Shown piece by piece: positions 1 through 6,803 of a stretch of DNA of 38,687 nucleotides. Positions within the stretch are counted from its first letter, which is position 1; every line of letters begins with the position of its first letter. Position numbers and translations under genes: made by a program. Origin of the DNA: an uncultured Alistipes sp. (GTDB lineage: Bacteria; Bacteroidota; Bacteroidia; Bacteroidales; Rikenellaceae); contig CALBQR010000060.1 of NCBI GenBank assembly GCA_937899895.1, positions 1 to 38,687 on the forward strand. Reading direction: 5' to 3'. The notes under the pieces are model-generated. The model made no database searches. It was not told where the DNA came from and worked only from the letters and a program-made list of their open reading frames with translations.

Positions 1-452
1 CCTCTGTACCTTTCCAATCTCCCTCGGGTAAAAGACCAAGGACGAACCAAAGAAGGAATAATCGTTCGAGCCCTTGGGCGAGATAAGAACCAAGGAACAT
101 CGAAAGAACTCCCAACCACCAAAATGTGCTTTTTATTAAGATTGCCATCTCTTTTACCTCTCTTATACCTTGCCTCTTTTTACCGAGAGAACTCCGACTG
201 ACGACCGAGAGAAGTCCGACTTAACTCCCCACCTACAAAAAGTACTTTTTCTTAATATCGCTTTCCTAAAAAAGTTTCCAACCATCCTAAAAAAGTTGAC
301 TCATTTCCTAAAAAAAGTTGACTGCTTTCCTGAAAAGGTTGACTACCTTCCTAAAATTGTTGCCTGATAAGTCTGTGAACTTATCACTCAAGCCTACAAT
401 ATTTTTTATTGTAACATGAATTACAGATATAACAAAGAAATTTCTTTTTTTC
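1..452. other. Contig-edge sequence of doubtful origin, no credible gene
   Basis: I see no recognisable gene here. The only open frame (170-367, 65 codons) runs through a degenerate 21-base tandem repeat whose reading frame shifts between units, so I do not call it coding. From about 410 the sequence becomes very AT-rich and continues into the PHP-domain fragment. Because the next 500 bases are clearly chimeric, this block may not belong to the same genome as the rest of the window. Confidence 0.5.
264..366. repeat. Degenerate 21-22 base tandem repeat
   Basis: The word TCCTAAA or TCCTGAA recurs at 264, 285, 306, 328 and 349, usually followed by a run of A and GTTGAC. Spacing is 21, 21, 22 and 21 bases. 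The single 22-base unit changes the reading frame, which argues against a selected heptapeptide repeat. I do not recognise the family. Confidence 0.6.
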
Positions 453-872
453 ATGTGTAAATTAAAAAAAATCGATTGTATTGCAATAACTGATCATAAT
501 TCTTGTTTGCAACTTGATGTAATTGAAGAATTAAAAGATAGTTATGAAATGTTAATTGTTCCTGGCGCTGAAATTGAAGTAAAAGAAAAATATCATGTTG
601 TTTGTTTATTTAAAACATTTGATATTGCAAGAAAGTTTCAAAAAGCTTTAAACGTATATTTAGATAAAAAAATGCATGATGAAGAAATATATGGAGAACA
701 AAATTTATTTGATGCTTTTGACGATATAGTAAGTAATTATCAAGTAAGTTTAATGGGATCATCTAATATTTCAGTATTAGACTTAAGAAAAATTGTTAAA
801 GGATTAGATGGAGTGATGATTCTTGCACATATTGAAAAATATGGTGATGATGTATTTGATAAACTTGATATG
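453..872 (+). pseudogene. AT-rich PHP-domain phosphoesterase fragment
   Basis: The first 135 or so codons resemble the middle of a PHP-domain protein (metal-dependent phosphoesterase, COG0613 type). Visible are the ITDHNS motif, a GAEIEV strand and a late AHIEK motif. The usual N-terminal HxH motif that should precede ITDHN is absent, and there is an in-frame stop 33 bases before the ATG, so both ends are cut. Codons are strongly A/T-ending, unlike every gene after 960, which suggests a low-GC Firmicute-like donor. Probably a fragment joined in by assembly. Confidence 0.55.
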
Positions 873-1511
873 AACCGTATCTCCAATCTGCTTCAAATGG
901 TTACCAGCAAGGATTTCGGTCAGATTTTCATTACTGACAGCAATAAGGTGCGCATGTCGGGCATACCAACCATTGTGGTTATCAACAAGGTGGATTTAAG
1001 CAACCCCGAGAAGCTCACTGCTCTTGTCGAGAAGTGGCAGGCGTTGCTCCCAGAGGCGGTGATTGCCCCATGCTCGGCAAAGGAGAATTTCAATGTGGGT
1101 GGTCTGTTCGACCTGATTCTCTCGATGTTGCCCGAAGGCGAGCCCTACTACCCGAAGGATACGCTAACCGACAAGACGTTACGTTTCTTCGCCTCGGAGA
1201 TTATCCGCGAGAAGATTTTTCTTAATTACGATAAGGAGGTGCCTTACAGCGTTGAGATCGCGATTGAGGAGTACCGCGAGGAGCCGAAGATCGACCGTAT
1301 CTCGGCAACGATCTACGTTACACGCGACAGTCAGAAGGGCATCATCATCGGTCATAAGGGCGAGAAGTTGAAGCGCGTGGGAATGCAAGCGCGCGAGGAC
1401 TTGGAGCGTTTCCTCGACAAGAAGGTCTTTCTGCAACTATTCGTCAAGGTCAATGACGATTGGCGCAACAACGACCGCCAGCTGCGTCGTTTCGGCTACG
1501 AGCAGGAGTAG
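453..1511 (+). CDS. era: Chimeric open frame ending in the C-terminal part of GTPase Era
   Basis: Only the last 185 or so residues are a normal host protein. They match Era, the essential GTPase that binds 16S rRNA during 30S maturation. Visible parts are the G4 motif (INKVDLSN), the G5 region (PCSAKEN) and the C-terminal KH domain with its GxxG loop (IGHKGEKLK). The P-loop, switch regions and G3 motif of Era are missing. In their place the frame carries a PHP-domain fragment (453 to about 872) and a RecF piece (about 849-953). Era is usually near 290-300 residues, so roughly 110 N-terminal residues are lost. A chromosomal deletion is possible, but two unrelated partners joined in frame at short shared words point to an assembly error. 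Confidence 0.75.
   Translation: MCKLKKIDCIAITDHNSCLQLDVIEELKDSYEMLIVPGAEIEVKEKYHVVCLFKTFDIARKFQKALNVYLDKKMHDEEIYGEQNLFDAFDDIVSNYQVSLMGSSNISVLDLRKIVKGLDGVMILAHIEKYGDDVFDKLDMNRISNLLQMVTSKDFGQIFITDSNKVRMSGIPTIVVINKVDLSNPEKLTALVEKWQALLPEAVIAPCSAKENFNVGGLFDLILSMLPEGEPYYPKDTLTDKTLRFFASEIIREKIFLNYDKEVPYSVEIAIEEYREEPKIDRISATIYVTRDSQKGIIIGHKGEKLKRVGMQAREDLERFLDKKVFLQLFVKVNDDWRNNDRQLRRFGYEQE
849..953 (+). pseudogene. recF: RecF C-terminal fragment
   Basis: About 35 codons read as the Walker-B-distal part of RecF (DNA gap-repair ABC-type ATPase): VFDKLDMNRISNLLQMV followed by QIFITDSNKVR, a very characteristic RecF pair. RecF is normally about 360-370 residues, so this is under a tenth of the gene. It overlaps the PHP fragment at a word both genes could share and runs straight into Era at 951-965. 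Confidence 0.6.
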
Positions 1512-1532
1512 CGCGAGCGATATAGCAATAGC

Positions 1533-1566
1533 AAACCCCACCTTTCGAGGCGGGGTTTTGTTTTTT
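1533..1566. terminator. Bidirectional terminator between era and the SLOG gene
   Basis: AAACCCC (1533-1539) pairs with GGGGTTT (1552-1558), with an inner CCT/AGG pairing around a TTCG loop and one A-C mismatch. A T-run follows on the plus side. It lies between convergent genes. Confidence 0.75.
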
Positions 1567-2075
1567 CAGAAAAGCTCCATCTGGCCGTCGCGGTAGAGGT
1601 TGATCACCTCGCAGCCGAGCGACCGCGCACGAGCGACCGTATAAGCCGTACCACCCGCGCGACCATCGAACCACGCCACGACCGTTGCCGCGCGCTCGAC
1701 CATATAATCATCACGACGCAAAAAGCAGTCGCGCGAATACTCCTCTGCCAGCACATCTACCCTATTTGCCGTCGTAAGAATCTGCTCATAATCGCGGCGC
1801 GTAACGACCGAGAATCCCGCGGCCTGACCGCGAAAAGGTACCGCCGCAATGAGTTGAATATCGGTCAGTTCGCGTTGCAAATCGATCACCGCGCGAGCTG
1901 CCAACAGATCGAATCCCTCGGCCATACCATTATAAAAGTAACGCGCACCACGCGCATACAACTCGCGCAACGTCGCATCAAGACGCACGCGCAAAGCCTC
2001 CGCCGAGTCGCCCACCGCAAACCGCATCGCGCGATGTCCCGTAAATGCCACACACTGTGTTTGATCGAATTTCAT
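1566..2075 (-). CDS. SLOG-superfamily protein, DUF1273 (YpsA-like)
   Basis: This 169-residue protein has the DUF1273/YpsA layout: a TGHR motif near the N-terminus, the glycine-rich GMAEGFDLLAA segment, a PFRGQ motif, RDDYMVERA, and a C-terminal AGGTAYTVARAR helix. The fold is a Rossmann-like SLOG domain expected to bind a nucleotide-derived ligand. The true ligand is unknown for most members. It is complete and close to the usual family length. It stands alone, converging on era. A TAAATTTG box ends only four bases before its ATG, so the mRNA may be leaderless. The function remains unassigned. Confidence 0.8.
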   Translation of the reverse strand: MKFDQTQCVAFTGHRAMRFAVGDSAEALRVRLDATLRELYARGARYFYNGMAEGFDLLAARAVIDLQRELTDIQLIAAVPFRGQAAGFSVVTRRDYEQILTTANRVDVLAEEYSRDCFLRRDDYMVERAATVVAWFDGRAGGTAYTVARARSLGCEVINLYRDGQMELF

Positions 2076-2079
2076 AAGG

Positions 2080-2087
2080 CAAATTTA
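2080..2087 (-). promoter_or_regulatory. Bacteroidetes -7 element for the SLOG gene
   Basis: TAAATTTG on the minus strand fits TAnnTTTG and ends four bases from the ATG at 2075. No good -33 box is visible at the normal distance, so this is a moderate call. Confidence 0.45.
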
Positions 2088-2123
2088 ACAAAATTTTATC
2101 TCAAAAAGGGCAGTTTATGGCTC

Positions 2124-2131
2124 TAAATTTG
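2124..2131 (+). promoter_or_regulatory. Bacteroidetes -7 element for the YtxH operon
   Basis: TAAATTTG on the plus strand, 46 bases before the ATG at 2178. No clear TTG is seen at -33. Confidence 0.45.
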
Positions 2132-2177
2132 CAGGTCAATAGATCGAATCTTAAAACACAAAAAAATTTGTTCGATT

Positions 2178-2360
2178 ATGAAAAATGCCGGAACTTGTAT
2201 GTTAGTTTTTCTGGGTGGCGCACTGCTTGGCGGCGCAGCAGCCCTGCTCTTTGCGCCCAAATGCGGTGCCGACCTGCGATCGTCAATCAAAGATATGATC
2301 GAGAAGGAGGTCGATGCCATCCGCTGCCACTGCGAAGAACTGAAAGAACACGTGCATTAA
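2178..2360 (+). CDS. YtxH-domain small membrane protein
   Basis: A 60-residue protein with one N-terminal membrane helix rich in Gly and Ala (FLGGALLGGAAALLFAPK), followed by a short charged amphipathic helix. The GxLxGAxxALLFAPxxG pattern is the hallmark of YtxH (Gvp/stress-associated) proteins. It is the first gene of a three-gene unit: nine bases separate it from the holin-X-like gene, which overlaps the third. Such trios are common in Bacteroidetes and are usually thought to respond to envelope or general stress, but no direct role is known. Two cysteines at CHC near the C-terminus are visible; their role is unclear. Confidence 0.75.
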   Translation: MKNAGTCMLVFLGGALLGGAAALLFAPKCGADLRSSIKDMIEKEVDAIRCHCEELKEHVH

Positions 2361-2369
2361 GAGCCGAAA

Positions 2370-2759
2370 ATGCACAACGAACAGCAGCATAAAAAGCCTG
2401 AACGCGCCTTCGTCGAGCAGGTAACGGACTACGTCCATCTGCAACTTACCGCCACCAAACTCGCCTCAATCGAGTTCGTCTCGCTGACGATGAGCAATGG
2501 TTTCGGTATATTGCTCGCCGTTGTAGCCGCAGGACTTGCCCTGTTGTTTGTGGTTGGCGCAATGACGTTGTGGATCGCACGGGCCATCGGATCGCTCGAA
2601 TGGGCGATGATGATTGCAGCCTCGGTATTCGCAGTCGTGGGAATCGTTCTCTACACGCTACGCGAACGTTTGATAACCAACAACTTGATCCGCTGCTTCG
2701 CACGTATGCTATTCGAGCCAGAGCGGCCTGACCAAAACGAAAAAGATGCGCAAAAATGA
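2370..2759 (+). CDS. Holin-X / DUF1469-like inner-membrane protein
   Basis: This 129-residue protein has two adjacent hydrophobic helices at about residues 47-73 and 78-100, flanked by a charged N-terminal helix and a C-terminal polar tail. This is the layout of the phage-holin superfamily III / Actinobacterial holin-X family (DUF1469), which despite the name is chromosomal and not a phage lysis gene. It lies between a YtxH gene and a small hydrophilic gene, with an ATGA overlap to the latter, so the three are probably co-translated and form an envelope-associated unit. Confidence 0.7.
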   Translation: MHNEQQHKKPERAFVEQVTDYVHLQLTATKLASIEFVSLTMSNGFGILLAVVAAGLALLFVVGAMTLWIARAIGSLEWAMMIAASVFAVVGIVLYTLRERLITNNLIRCFARMLFEPERPDQNEKDAQK

Positions 2760-3013
2760 CCGAACGTGAAACACTTGCAGGTATCGGCTCGATTGCCGAA
2801 CTGCGCAAATATCGTCAGCAGATTGAGCAACGATTGAACGAAAGTCGATCGACACTCAACGCTCGACGACAGCAGCTGACAGCACGAATCACGCCGACCT
2901 ACATTCTGGGTTACGTGGCCACGCGCACCGAAACGGTTATTGCGATGCTCGATTTTGCCCGCCGACTCTACGACCTTGCTCAAAACAGTTTTGCACGTAG
3001 GAAGAAGGGCTGA
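2756..3013 (+). CDS. Small hypothetical protein, third gene of the YtxH unit
   Basis: This 85-residue protein is mostly charged in its first half (many Arg, Glu and Gln, likely helical or coiled) with a weakly hydrophobic segment near residues 48-65. I do not recognise a named family. The start overlaps the previous stop by four bases (ATGA), a strong sign of translational coupling. The stop codon itself sits inside the stem of the downstream terminator. Confidence 0.65.
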   Translation: MTERETLAGIGSIAELRKYRQQIEQRLNESRSTLNARRQQLTARITPTYILGYVATRTETVIAMLDFARRLYDLAQNSFARRKKG

Positions 3014-3041
3014 CCCGTTGTGGGTCAGCCCTTCGCTATTT
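3007..3041 (+). terminator. Terminator of the YtxH operon
   Basis: GGGCTGACCC (3007-3016) pairs perfectly with GGGTCAGCCC (3022-3031) around a five-base loop, with a T-rich stretch starting a few bases later. It lies between convergent genes and may serve both. Confidence 0.75.
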
Positions 3042-3058
3042 TTCGGATTGTTAGGCCG

Positions 3059-3610
3059 TTAGAACACCAACGCTACACCCAATTGAACGCCACTTTGGCG
3101 ACTTCTCCAATCTTTATCTGTGCCTGCCGTCGAATACATATATCCAAGCGAGAAATCCATTTTGAATTTATCGGCAATATACAGACGATAGCCACCGCCA
3201 ACACCTGTCAGCAAACCAAATGCAGGAATACCAACGTTAATATTTGTACCCAAATCGCCCGAAACAAACCAACCACGTGTGCGGTCGTTGAAAAAATATT
3301 GAGCATTTGCATAAAGCGGCAACATTGCAACACCCAAATTGGTTTCATTCATACCCGTTGCCAAGCCGACTTCCCATTTGGGTGTAATCGCATAGTTAAA
3401 ATCGAGCGAAACAAAATGATAGATAGAGCCCTCTGAACTATTGGTCATATCATATTTATTGCCCGTAACTTGATGTTTAAGATCTGATGTTATTTCATAA
3501 CCAACTTTATAACCCACCGAAAATGAGAATTTGCGCTCTTTGGGAGGATTTTGTGCCATTGCCATGCTACACAGCAACAACATCGCAATAAGGATAACAA
3601 TTCTTTTCAT
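3059..3610 (-). CDS. Outer-membrane beta-barrel protein (small porin-like)
   Basis: This 183-residue secreted protein has a Sec signal (basic start, hydrophobic core, cleavage likely after AMA). The mature part alternates short strands with polar turns (GYKVGYEI, FNYAITPKWEVGLATG, GLLTGVGGGYRLY) and ends in an aromatic residue, VALVF, as beta-barrel proteins do. It probably forms an 8-strand barrel in the outer membrane. The substrate cannot be told. Base composition is visibly more AT-rich than the flanking genes, which may reflect transfer or relaxed selection. A G8 run lies 64-71 bases before the start. Confidence 0.7.
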   Translation of the reverse strand: MKRIVILIAMLLLCSMAMAQNPPKERKFSFSVGYKVGYEITSDLKHQVTGNKYDMTNSSEGSIYHFVSLDFNYAITPKWEVGLATGMNETNLGVAMLPLYANAQYFFNDRTRGWFVSGDLGTNINVGIPAFGLLTGVGGGYRLYIADKFKMDFSLGYMYSTAGTDKDWRSRQSGVQLGVALVF

Positions 3611-3673
3611 AGTCTTTAAGGTCTTAAATGTGGTTTTTCACAAAAAAAGAAAAATAATTTCACCTGCGCAATA

Positions 3674-3681
3674 CCCCCCCC
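3674..3681. repeat. C8/G8 homopolymer upstream of the barrel gene
   Basis: Eight consecutive C on the plus strand (G8 in the gene's orientation). Runs this long can slip during replication, and this one lies in the likely promoter/leader region of the outer-membrane gene. I see no clear TAnnTTTG box nearby. Confidence 0.6.
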
Positions 3682-3737
3682 ATTTTCCGACCAATAAAAC
3701 ACATTCGATGGGAATATACGACTTTTAGAAAAACGCT

Positions 3738-4406
3738 TTACAGCAAGCCCGCCTCGTAGAGGGTTACAATCTGCTCCAACATTCGGTCGTCGCCCTCGCT
3801 ATCGTACTCGGTTTTCAGATTGGCACCAAAGATCTTCGCAACGCCCTGCCAGAAACCCGCCGTAAAACTACCACGAAACTCGCGCACAATCTCATACGAC
3901 GAGTAGTCTGTTTCGCGAGCAATCAATTTCAACAACACCTTGCCCTGCGAGCGGGTCATCTTCTTCAATACGGGGGTGTATTCCTCCTTGATCTGCTGCT
4001 CGATCTGCTTGGTGTAGGCCTTCTGCGCCTTGCGAGTGGGCAGTGTCAGCAATTTCTCCTCCATCTCGGCCATACGTTGGCGAGCGACCTTCGCAATCGG
4101 GTAGGTCTTTTTGACGGCAATGACCATTCGTTGATACTTGCGCATATCTGCCGGACGACGGAAAACATAGACCGGTAACACCGCGATATTTTGCACCGAA
4201 TCGCCCTGCTCAACCTCGACCCACGCACGGGTATAGCCGCGAGCACGACGCTCCTGCACCGACGATTGTGTCGGCTGAGGCTGCGACGGCGCACTGCGCA
4301 CGGCGTGTCGTTGCTCCTGACGTTGGGGCTGCCGAGCGCGCTGCTGCGACCACGAGGGCACTGCGAACATCAGAAACAAAATGAGTATGGCGATTGACTT
4401 TCTCAT
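3738..4406 (-). CDS. DUF4294 family secreted protein
   Basis: This 222-residue protein begins with a signal peptide (hydrophobic segment ending near PSWSQ), followed by a Gln/Arg-rich low-complexity stretch to about residue 60. The rest is the conserved DUF4294 domain: VYVFRRPADMRKYQRM, VKKTYPIAKVARQRM, SQGKVLLKLIARET, FRGSFTAGFWQGVAKIFG. The family is confined to Bacteroidetes and has no known activity; it is probably periplasmic or outer-membrane associated. Transcription is likely to start from a -7 box that directly abuts the one for the divergent thioesterase gene. Confidence 0.8.
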   Translation of the reverse strand: MRKSIAILILFLMFAVPSWSQQRARQPQRQEQRHAVRSAPSQPQPTQSSVQERRARGYTRAWVEVEQGDSVQNIAVLPVYVFRRPADMRKYQRMVIAVKKTYPIAKVARQRMAEMEEKLLTLPTRKAQKAYTKQIEQQIKEEYTPVLKKMTRSQGKVLLKLIARETDYSSYEIVREFRGSFTAGFWQGVAKIFGANLKTEYDSEGDDRMLEQIVTLYEAGLL

Positions 4407-4424
4407 ATTATTGTGTTACCTTTG
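4394..4424 (+). promoter_or_regulatory. Promoter of the thioesterase gene
   Basis: TTG at 4394-4396, a 20-base spacer, and TACCTTTG at 4417-4424 match the Bacteroidetes sigma consensus well. The expected start is near 4430, about 40 bases before the ATG at 4472. The -33 part lies inside the coding region of the divergent DUF4294 gene. Confidence 0.75.
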
Positions 4425-4432
4425 CAAAGATA
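4425..4432 (-). promoter_or_regulatory. Abutting divergent -7 element of the DUF4294 gene
   Basis: TATCTTTG on the minus strand begins exactly where the plus-strand TACCTTTG ends, giving a near-palindromic TACCTTTGCAAAGATA. A TTTG lies 22 bases further upstream on the minus strand, slightly beyond the usual spacing. Confidence 0.65.
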
Positions 4433-4471
4433 ACGATAATTTCGGAAACATTTTCAAACGTACCAATATTT

Positions 4472-4846
4472 ATGGAAATAGGAGCTAAATCGACCTCAAC
4501 ATTCGTCGTAACCGAACAACTGACAGCCGCCGTAATGGGCTCGGGCGACCTGCCCGTATTGGCAACTCCCGCAATGATCGCACTGATGGAAGATGCTGCT
4601 ATGAAGGCAGTTGCAGCTGCGTTGCCCGACGATCAGACCACCGTCGGCTCGCTGATGAATGCCTCGCACTTGAAGCCTACGGCCGTGGGTGATACGGTCA
4701 GCGCAACCGCCACGCTCGTTGCCGTCGAAGGACGCAAGCTCACCTTCCGCGTCGAGGCTCACGACAGCGAGGGCGTGATCGGCGAGGGCGACCACGTGCG
4801 CTATATCGTCGGCCGCGAGAAATTCCTGGCAAAGTTGAAGAGGTAA
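4472..4846 (+). CDS. Hotdog-fold thioesterase (FlK-like)
   Basis: This 124-residue protein has the single-hotdog layout of the fluoroacetyl-CoA thioesterase-like family: VMGSGDLPVLATPAMIALMED, where the late Glu/Asp helix carries catalytic acid, then VGSLMNASHLKPTAVGD, with the His strand, and a final strand-rich region ending in GEGDHVRYIV. The expected reaction is hydrolysis of a small acyl-CoA thioester; the natural substrate is unknown. I chose ATG 4472 over an upstream in-frame ATG at 4394 because a strong promoter would start transcription at about 4430. It is monocistronic and ends at a shared terminator facing ruvA. Confidence 0.75.
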   Translation: MEIGAKSTSTFVVTEQLTAAVMGSGDLPVLATPAMIALMEDAAMKAVAAALPDDQTTVGSLMNASHLKPTAVGDTVSATATLVAVEGRKLTFRVEAHDSEGVIGEGDHVRYIVGREKFLAKLKR

Positions 4847-4870
4847 TCTTCTATTCAAAGTTAAAAATTA

Positions 4871-4898
4871 AAGCCACGCCCAAAAGCGTGGCTTTTTC
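4871..4898. terminator. Bidirectional terminator between the thioesterase gene and ruvA
   Basis: AAGCCACGC (4871-4879) pairs with GCGTGGCTT (4886-4894), followed by T5 on the plus side and a U-rich run on the minus side. A second small hairpin (4921-4928 with 4932-4939) touches the ruvA stop. Confidence 0.8.
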
Positions 4899-4938
4899 GT
4901 TGATACCAATAAATCGCGATAGCCAATTATAAATTGGC

Positions 4939-5532
4939 TTACAGCTGTTTAAGCGACAGGCGTACAGCGTCCTCAACCGAGCACGAAGGATTTTGTTTGA
5001 GCACCGCTTTGAGTGCTTTATCGGATGCTGTGCGGGCAAAACCGAGCATCGTGAGAGCGGCCAAAGCCTCCTCATAAATCTCGTTGCCACCCTGCACCTT
5101 ATCGAGCAACTGTCGCTCCTCGTAGGGCGTTACAGAGATCACCTTGCCACTCAACTCAACAATGATTTTTTGAGCCGTTTTCAAGCCCAAGCCCTTCACA
5201 TTTTTGAGTAGCGTTGCGTTGCCCGTAGCAATGATATTGCGCAGTTCGTCAGGCGAATAGGTCGAGAGGATCATTCGTGCCGTATTACCACCAACACCCG
5301 AAACGCTCAACAGATGGCGGAACAGCTCGCGCTCGAACTTCGTGGCAAAGCCGTAGAGCAGTTGCGCATCCTCGCGGACAACGTAATGAACGTAGATCTT
5401 CGCCTCGGTCAATTTCTCGATTTCGGAGTAGGTTTGAAGCGAAATTGCGATGTCGTAACCAACGCCCGCAGCCTCGATCACAACACGCGCAGGAGAGAGC
5501 TCGGCAATTTCGCCTTTGATATATTCGTACAT
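4939..5532 (-). CDS. ruvA: Holliday junction branch-migration protein RuvA
   Basis: A complete RuvA of 197 residues. RuvA tetramers clamp the four-way junction and load RuvB rings for branch migration in recombination and repair. The N-terminal OB-fold starts MYEYIKGEIAEL, with the conserved YFVREDAQLLYGF-type strand seen here as YVVREDAQLLYGF. Two helix-hairpin-helix motifs follow: LLSVSGVGGNTARMIL and LKNVKGLGLKTAQKIIVEL. The C-terminal domain that contacts RuvB is present (EALAALTMLGF). The length is normal. ruvB is not nearby. A TAAATTTG box lies 31 bases upstream of the start. Confidence 0.95.
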   Translation of the reverse strand: MYEYIKGEIAELSPARVVIEAAGVGYDIAISLQTYSEIEKLTEAKIYVHYVVREDAQLLYGFATKFERELFRHLLSVSGVGGNTARMILSTYSPDELRNIIATGNATLLKNVKGLGLKTAQKIIVELSGKVISVTPYEERQLLDKVQGGNEIYEEALAALTMLGFARTASDKALKAVLKQNPSCSVEDAVRLSLKQL

Positions 5533-5562
5533 ATTCGATTACAATTTTTCGTTTATCTGCTA

Positions 5563-5570
5563 CAAATTTA
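5563..5570 (-). promoter_or_regulatory. -7 element for ruvA
   Basis: TAAATTTG on the minus strand, 31 bases before the ruvA ATG. No strong -33 match is seen. Confidence 0.5.
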
Positions 5571-5581
5571 CAATTTTTTTG

Positions 5582-5589
5582 TATCTTTG
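5582..5589 (+). promoter_or_regulatory. -7 element for the OmpH-like gene
   Basis: TATCTTTG on the plus strand, 45 bases before the ATG at 5634. The upstream 20 bases are AT-rich without a clear TTG. Confidence 0.55.
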
Positions 5590-5633
5590 TATTTCATTAG
5601 CGAAAATTAACAACTAAAAATAACAAAACATCT

Positions 5634-6218
5634 ATGAAAAAAACGTTTATCGCAGCCGTTGTAGCAGCTCTCTTCGCTGTGGGTTGCACCAACAACGCCG
5701 CTAAAACTACCGAGGGCGCAGCAGAGCAGACCGCTATCACCAGCTCGGATATCGCTTTTGTAAAGGCTGACTCGCTCGTATTCTTGTCGGATATCTACCA
5801 GACCGAGGGCGTAGCTTTGCAGAAGAAGCTCGAAGCTGCACAGCAGTCGTGGGCAAAGAAGGAGCAGGGCTTCCAGTATGAGGCTGCACAGTTGCAGGAG
5901 AAGTATCAGAAGGGTCTGATTACCAGCATTAAGGCTGCCGAGACCGAGGAGAACCTCAACAAGCGCATCCAGAACTATCAGAACTCGATGCAGAAAGAGG
6001 CTGCTACGCTCGACGAAGAGAACTTTGTATTGAACAACCGTATCAATATGCTCGTTGCAGAGGCTATTGAGGAGATCAACAAGGACGACAAGTACAAGCT
6101 GATCCTCAACTCGTCGGCTCTGCTCGATGGTGCAAATGCCCTGGATATTACCAAGGACCTGCTCAAAATCGTAAACGAGAAGTACGCTGCCGAGAAGAGC
6201 ACCGCAAAGACTGAATAA
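5634..6218 (+). CDS. OmpH/Skp-family lipoprotein
   Basis: This 194-residue protein has a lipoprotein signal with the lipobox FAVGC, so the mature protein should start at Cys and be lipid-anchored. After a short linker comes IAFVKADSLVFLSD, the first strand of OmpH/Skp proteins, then a long Gln/Lys/Glu-rich coiled coil (about residues 62-140), and a return strand KYKLILNSSALLDGANALDIT that closes the OmpH core. Skp-type proteins are periplasmic chaperones for outer-membrane proteins. A lipid-anchored version is common in Bacteroidetes. It is monocistronic with its own promoter and a strong terminator. Confidence 0.8.
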   Translation: MKKTFIAAVVAALFAVGCTNNAAKTTEGAAEQTAITSSDIAFVKADSLVFLSDIYQTEGVALQKKLEAAQQSWAKKEQGFQYEAAQLQEKYQKGLITSIKAAETEENLNKRIQNYQNSMQKEAATLDEENFVLNNRINMLVAEAIEEINKDDKYKLILNSSALLDGANALDITKDLLKIVNEKYAAEKSTAKTE

Positions 6219-6260
6219 AGCGCAGAGAGACAAATTGACAATTTGTTCATCAAATCGAAA

Positions 6261-6295
6261 AGAACTGCACCAAAATTGGTGCAGTTCTTTTTTGT
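6261..6295 (+). terminator. Strong terminator after the OmpH-like gene
   Basis: A perfect 12-base stem (6261-6272 with 6277-6288) with a four-base loop is followed by a T-run. Confidence 0.9.
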
Positions 6296-6300
6296 TTCCA

Positions 6301-6331
6301 TTGCGAAGTATCACGAAATTTTGTATATTTG
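6301..6331 (+). promoter_or_regulatory. Promoter of the YbbR-coaE-folP operon
   Basis: TTG (6301-6303), a 20-base spacer, and TATATTTG (6324-6331) match the consensus closely. The first gene starts at 6390. Confidence 0.75.
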
Positions 6332-6389
6332 TGGGTCGCCAATGCCCGCTATGGGTGGCGAAAATCAAAACATTAATTAACAGCCGCTT

Positions 6390-6803
6390 ATGGGAAAATT
6401 ACTCGATAAAATCAATAACTTTTTCCGAAATTCCGTATCGCCGGTTTTCGTGTTGATGCTCTTTATCGCATTTGTTTTGTGGTATATCGCTAAACTTGAC
6501 TATATCTATACGACATATATCCCCGTGCGAGTGAGTCTTGACGGGCATAAATTCAGAGTCGATTGCACGGTTGAAGGTCGCGGATCGGCCTTGATGGCTC
6601 ACCGCTTTCATCTGGTCGATAAGTCGAAGCTCACATTTTCACGCGTAAATCACGCGCCGTTGTCGGTTGATAGTACTATCATTGTGCTCTCGCCCACCTC
6701 GTTGTTAAATGCCATATCGGCAAGCTATCCCGAAGTGAAATTTATCTCGATTGGCGAGGTCCCCGACATTCAGCTCGACCGCGAGGAGGCGGTTGAAGAG
6801 TGA
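6390..6803 (+). CDS. YbbR/CdaR-like membrane-anchored protein
   Basis: This 137-residue protein has one N-terminal membrane helix (about residues 16-32, SPVFVLMLFIAFVLWYIAK) followed by a short extracytoplasmic domain of beta strands. The position directly before coaE with a GTGA overlap, and the YIPVRVSL strand after the helix, fit the short YbbR-like proteins found upstream of coaE in Bacteroidales. YbbR/CdaR proteins of other phyla regulate diadenylate cyclases, but no such gene is next to this one, so the role is unproven. It is shorter than multi-repeat YbbR proteins. Confidence 0.6.
   Translation: MGKLLDKINNFFRNSVSPVFVLMLFIAFVLWYIAKLDYIYTTYIPVRVSLDGHKFRVDCTVEGRGSALMAHRFHLVDKSKLTFSRVNHAPLSVDSTIIVLSPTSLLNAISASYPEVKFISIGEVPDIQLDREEAVEE

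Noticed and set aside
170..367. A 65-residue product with heptapeptide-like repeats
   Set aside because: The repeat has a 22-base unit that shifts the frame, and there is no promoter or family match.
453..1511. A novel PHP-RecF-Era fusion protein
   Set aside because: All three partners are truncated, codon use changes abruptly, and the joints lie at plausible shared words; assembly error is simpler.
2370..2759. Prophage holin
   Set aside because: No lysis, capsid or tail genes are nearby; the holin-X family is chromosomal and lies next to YtxH.
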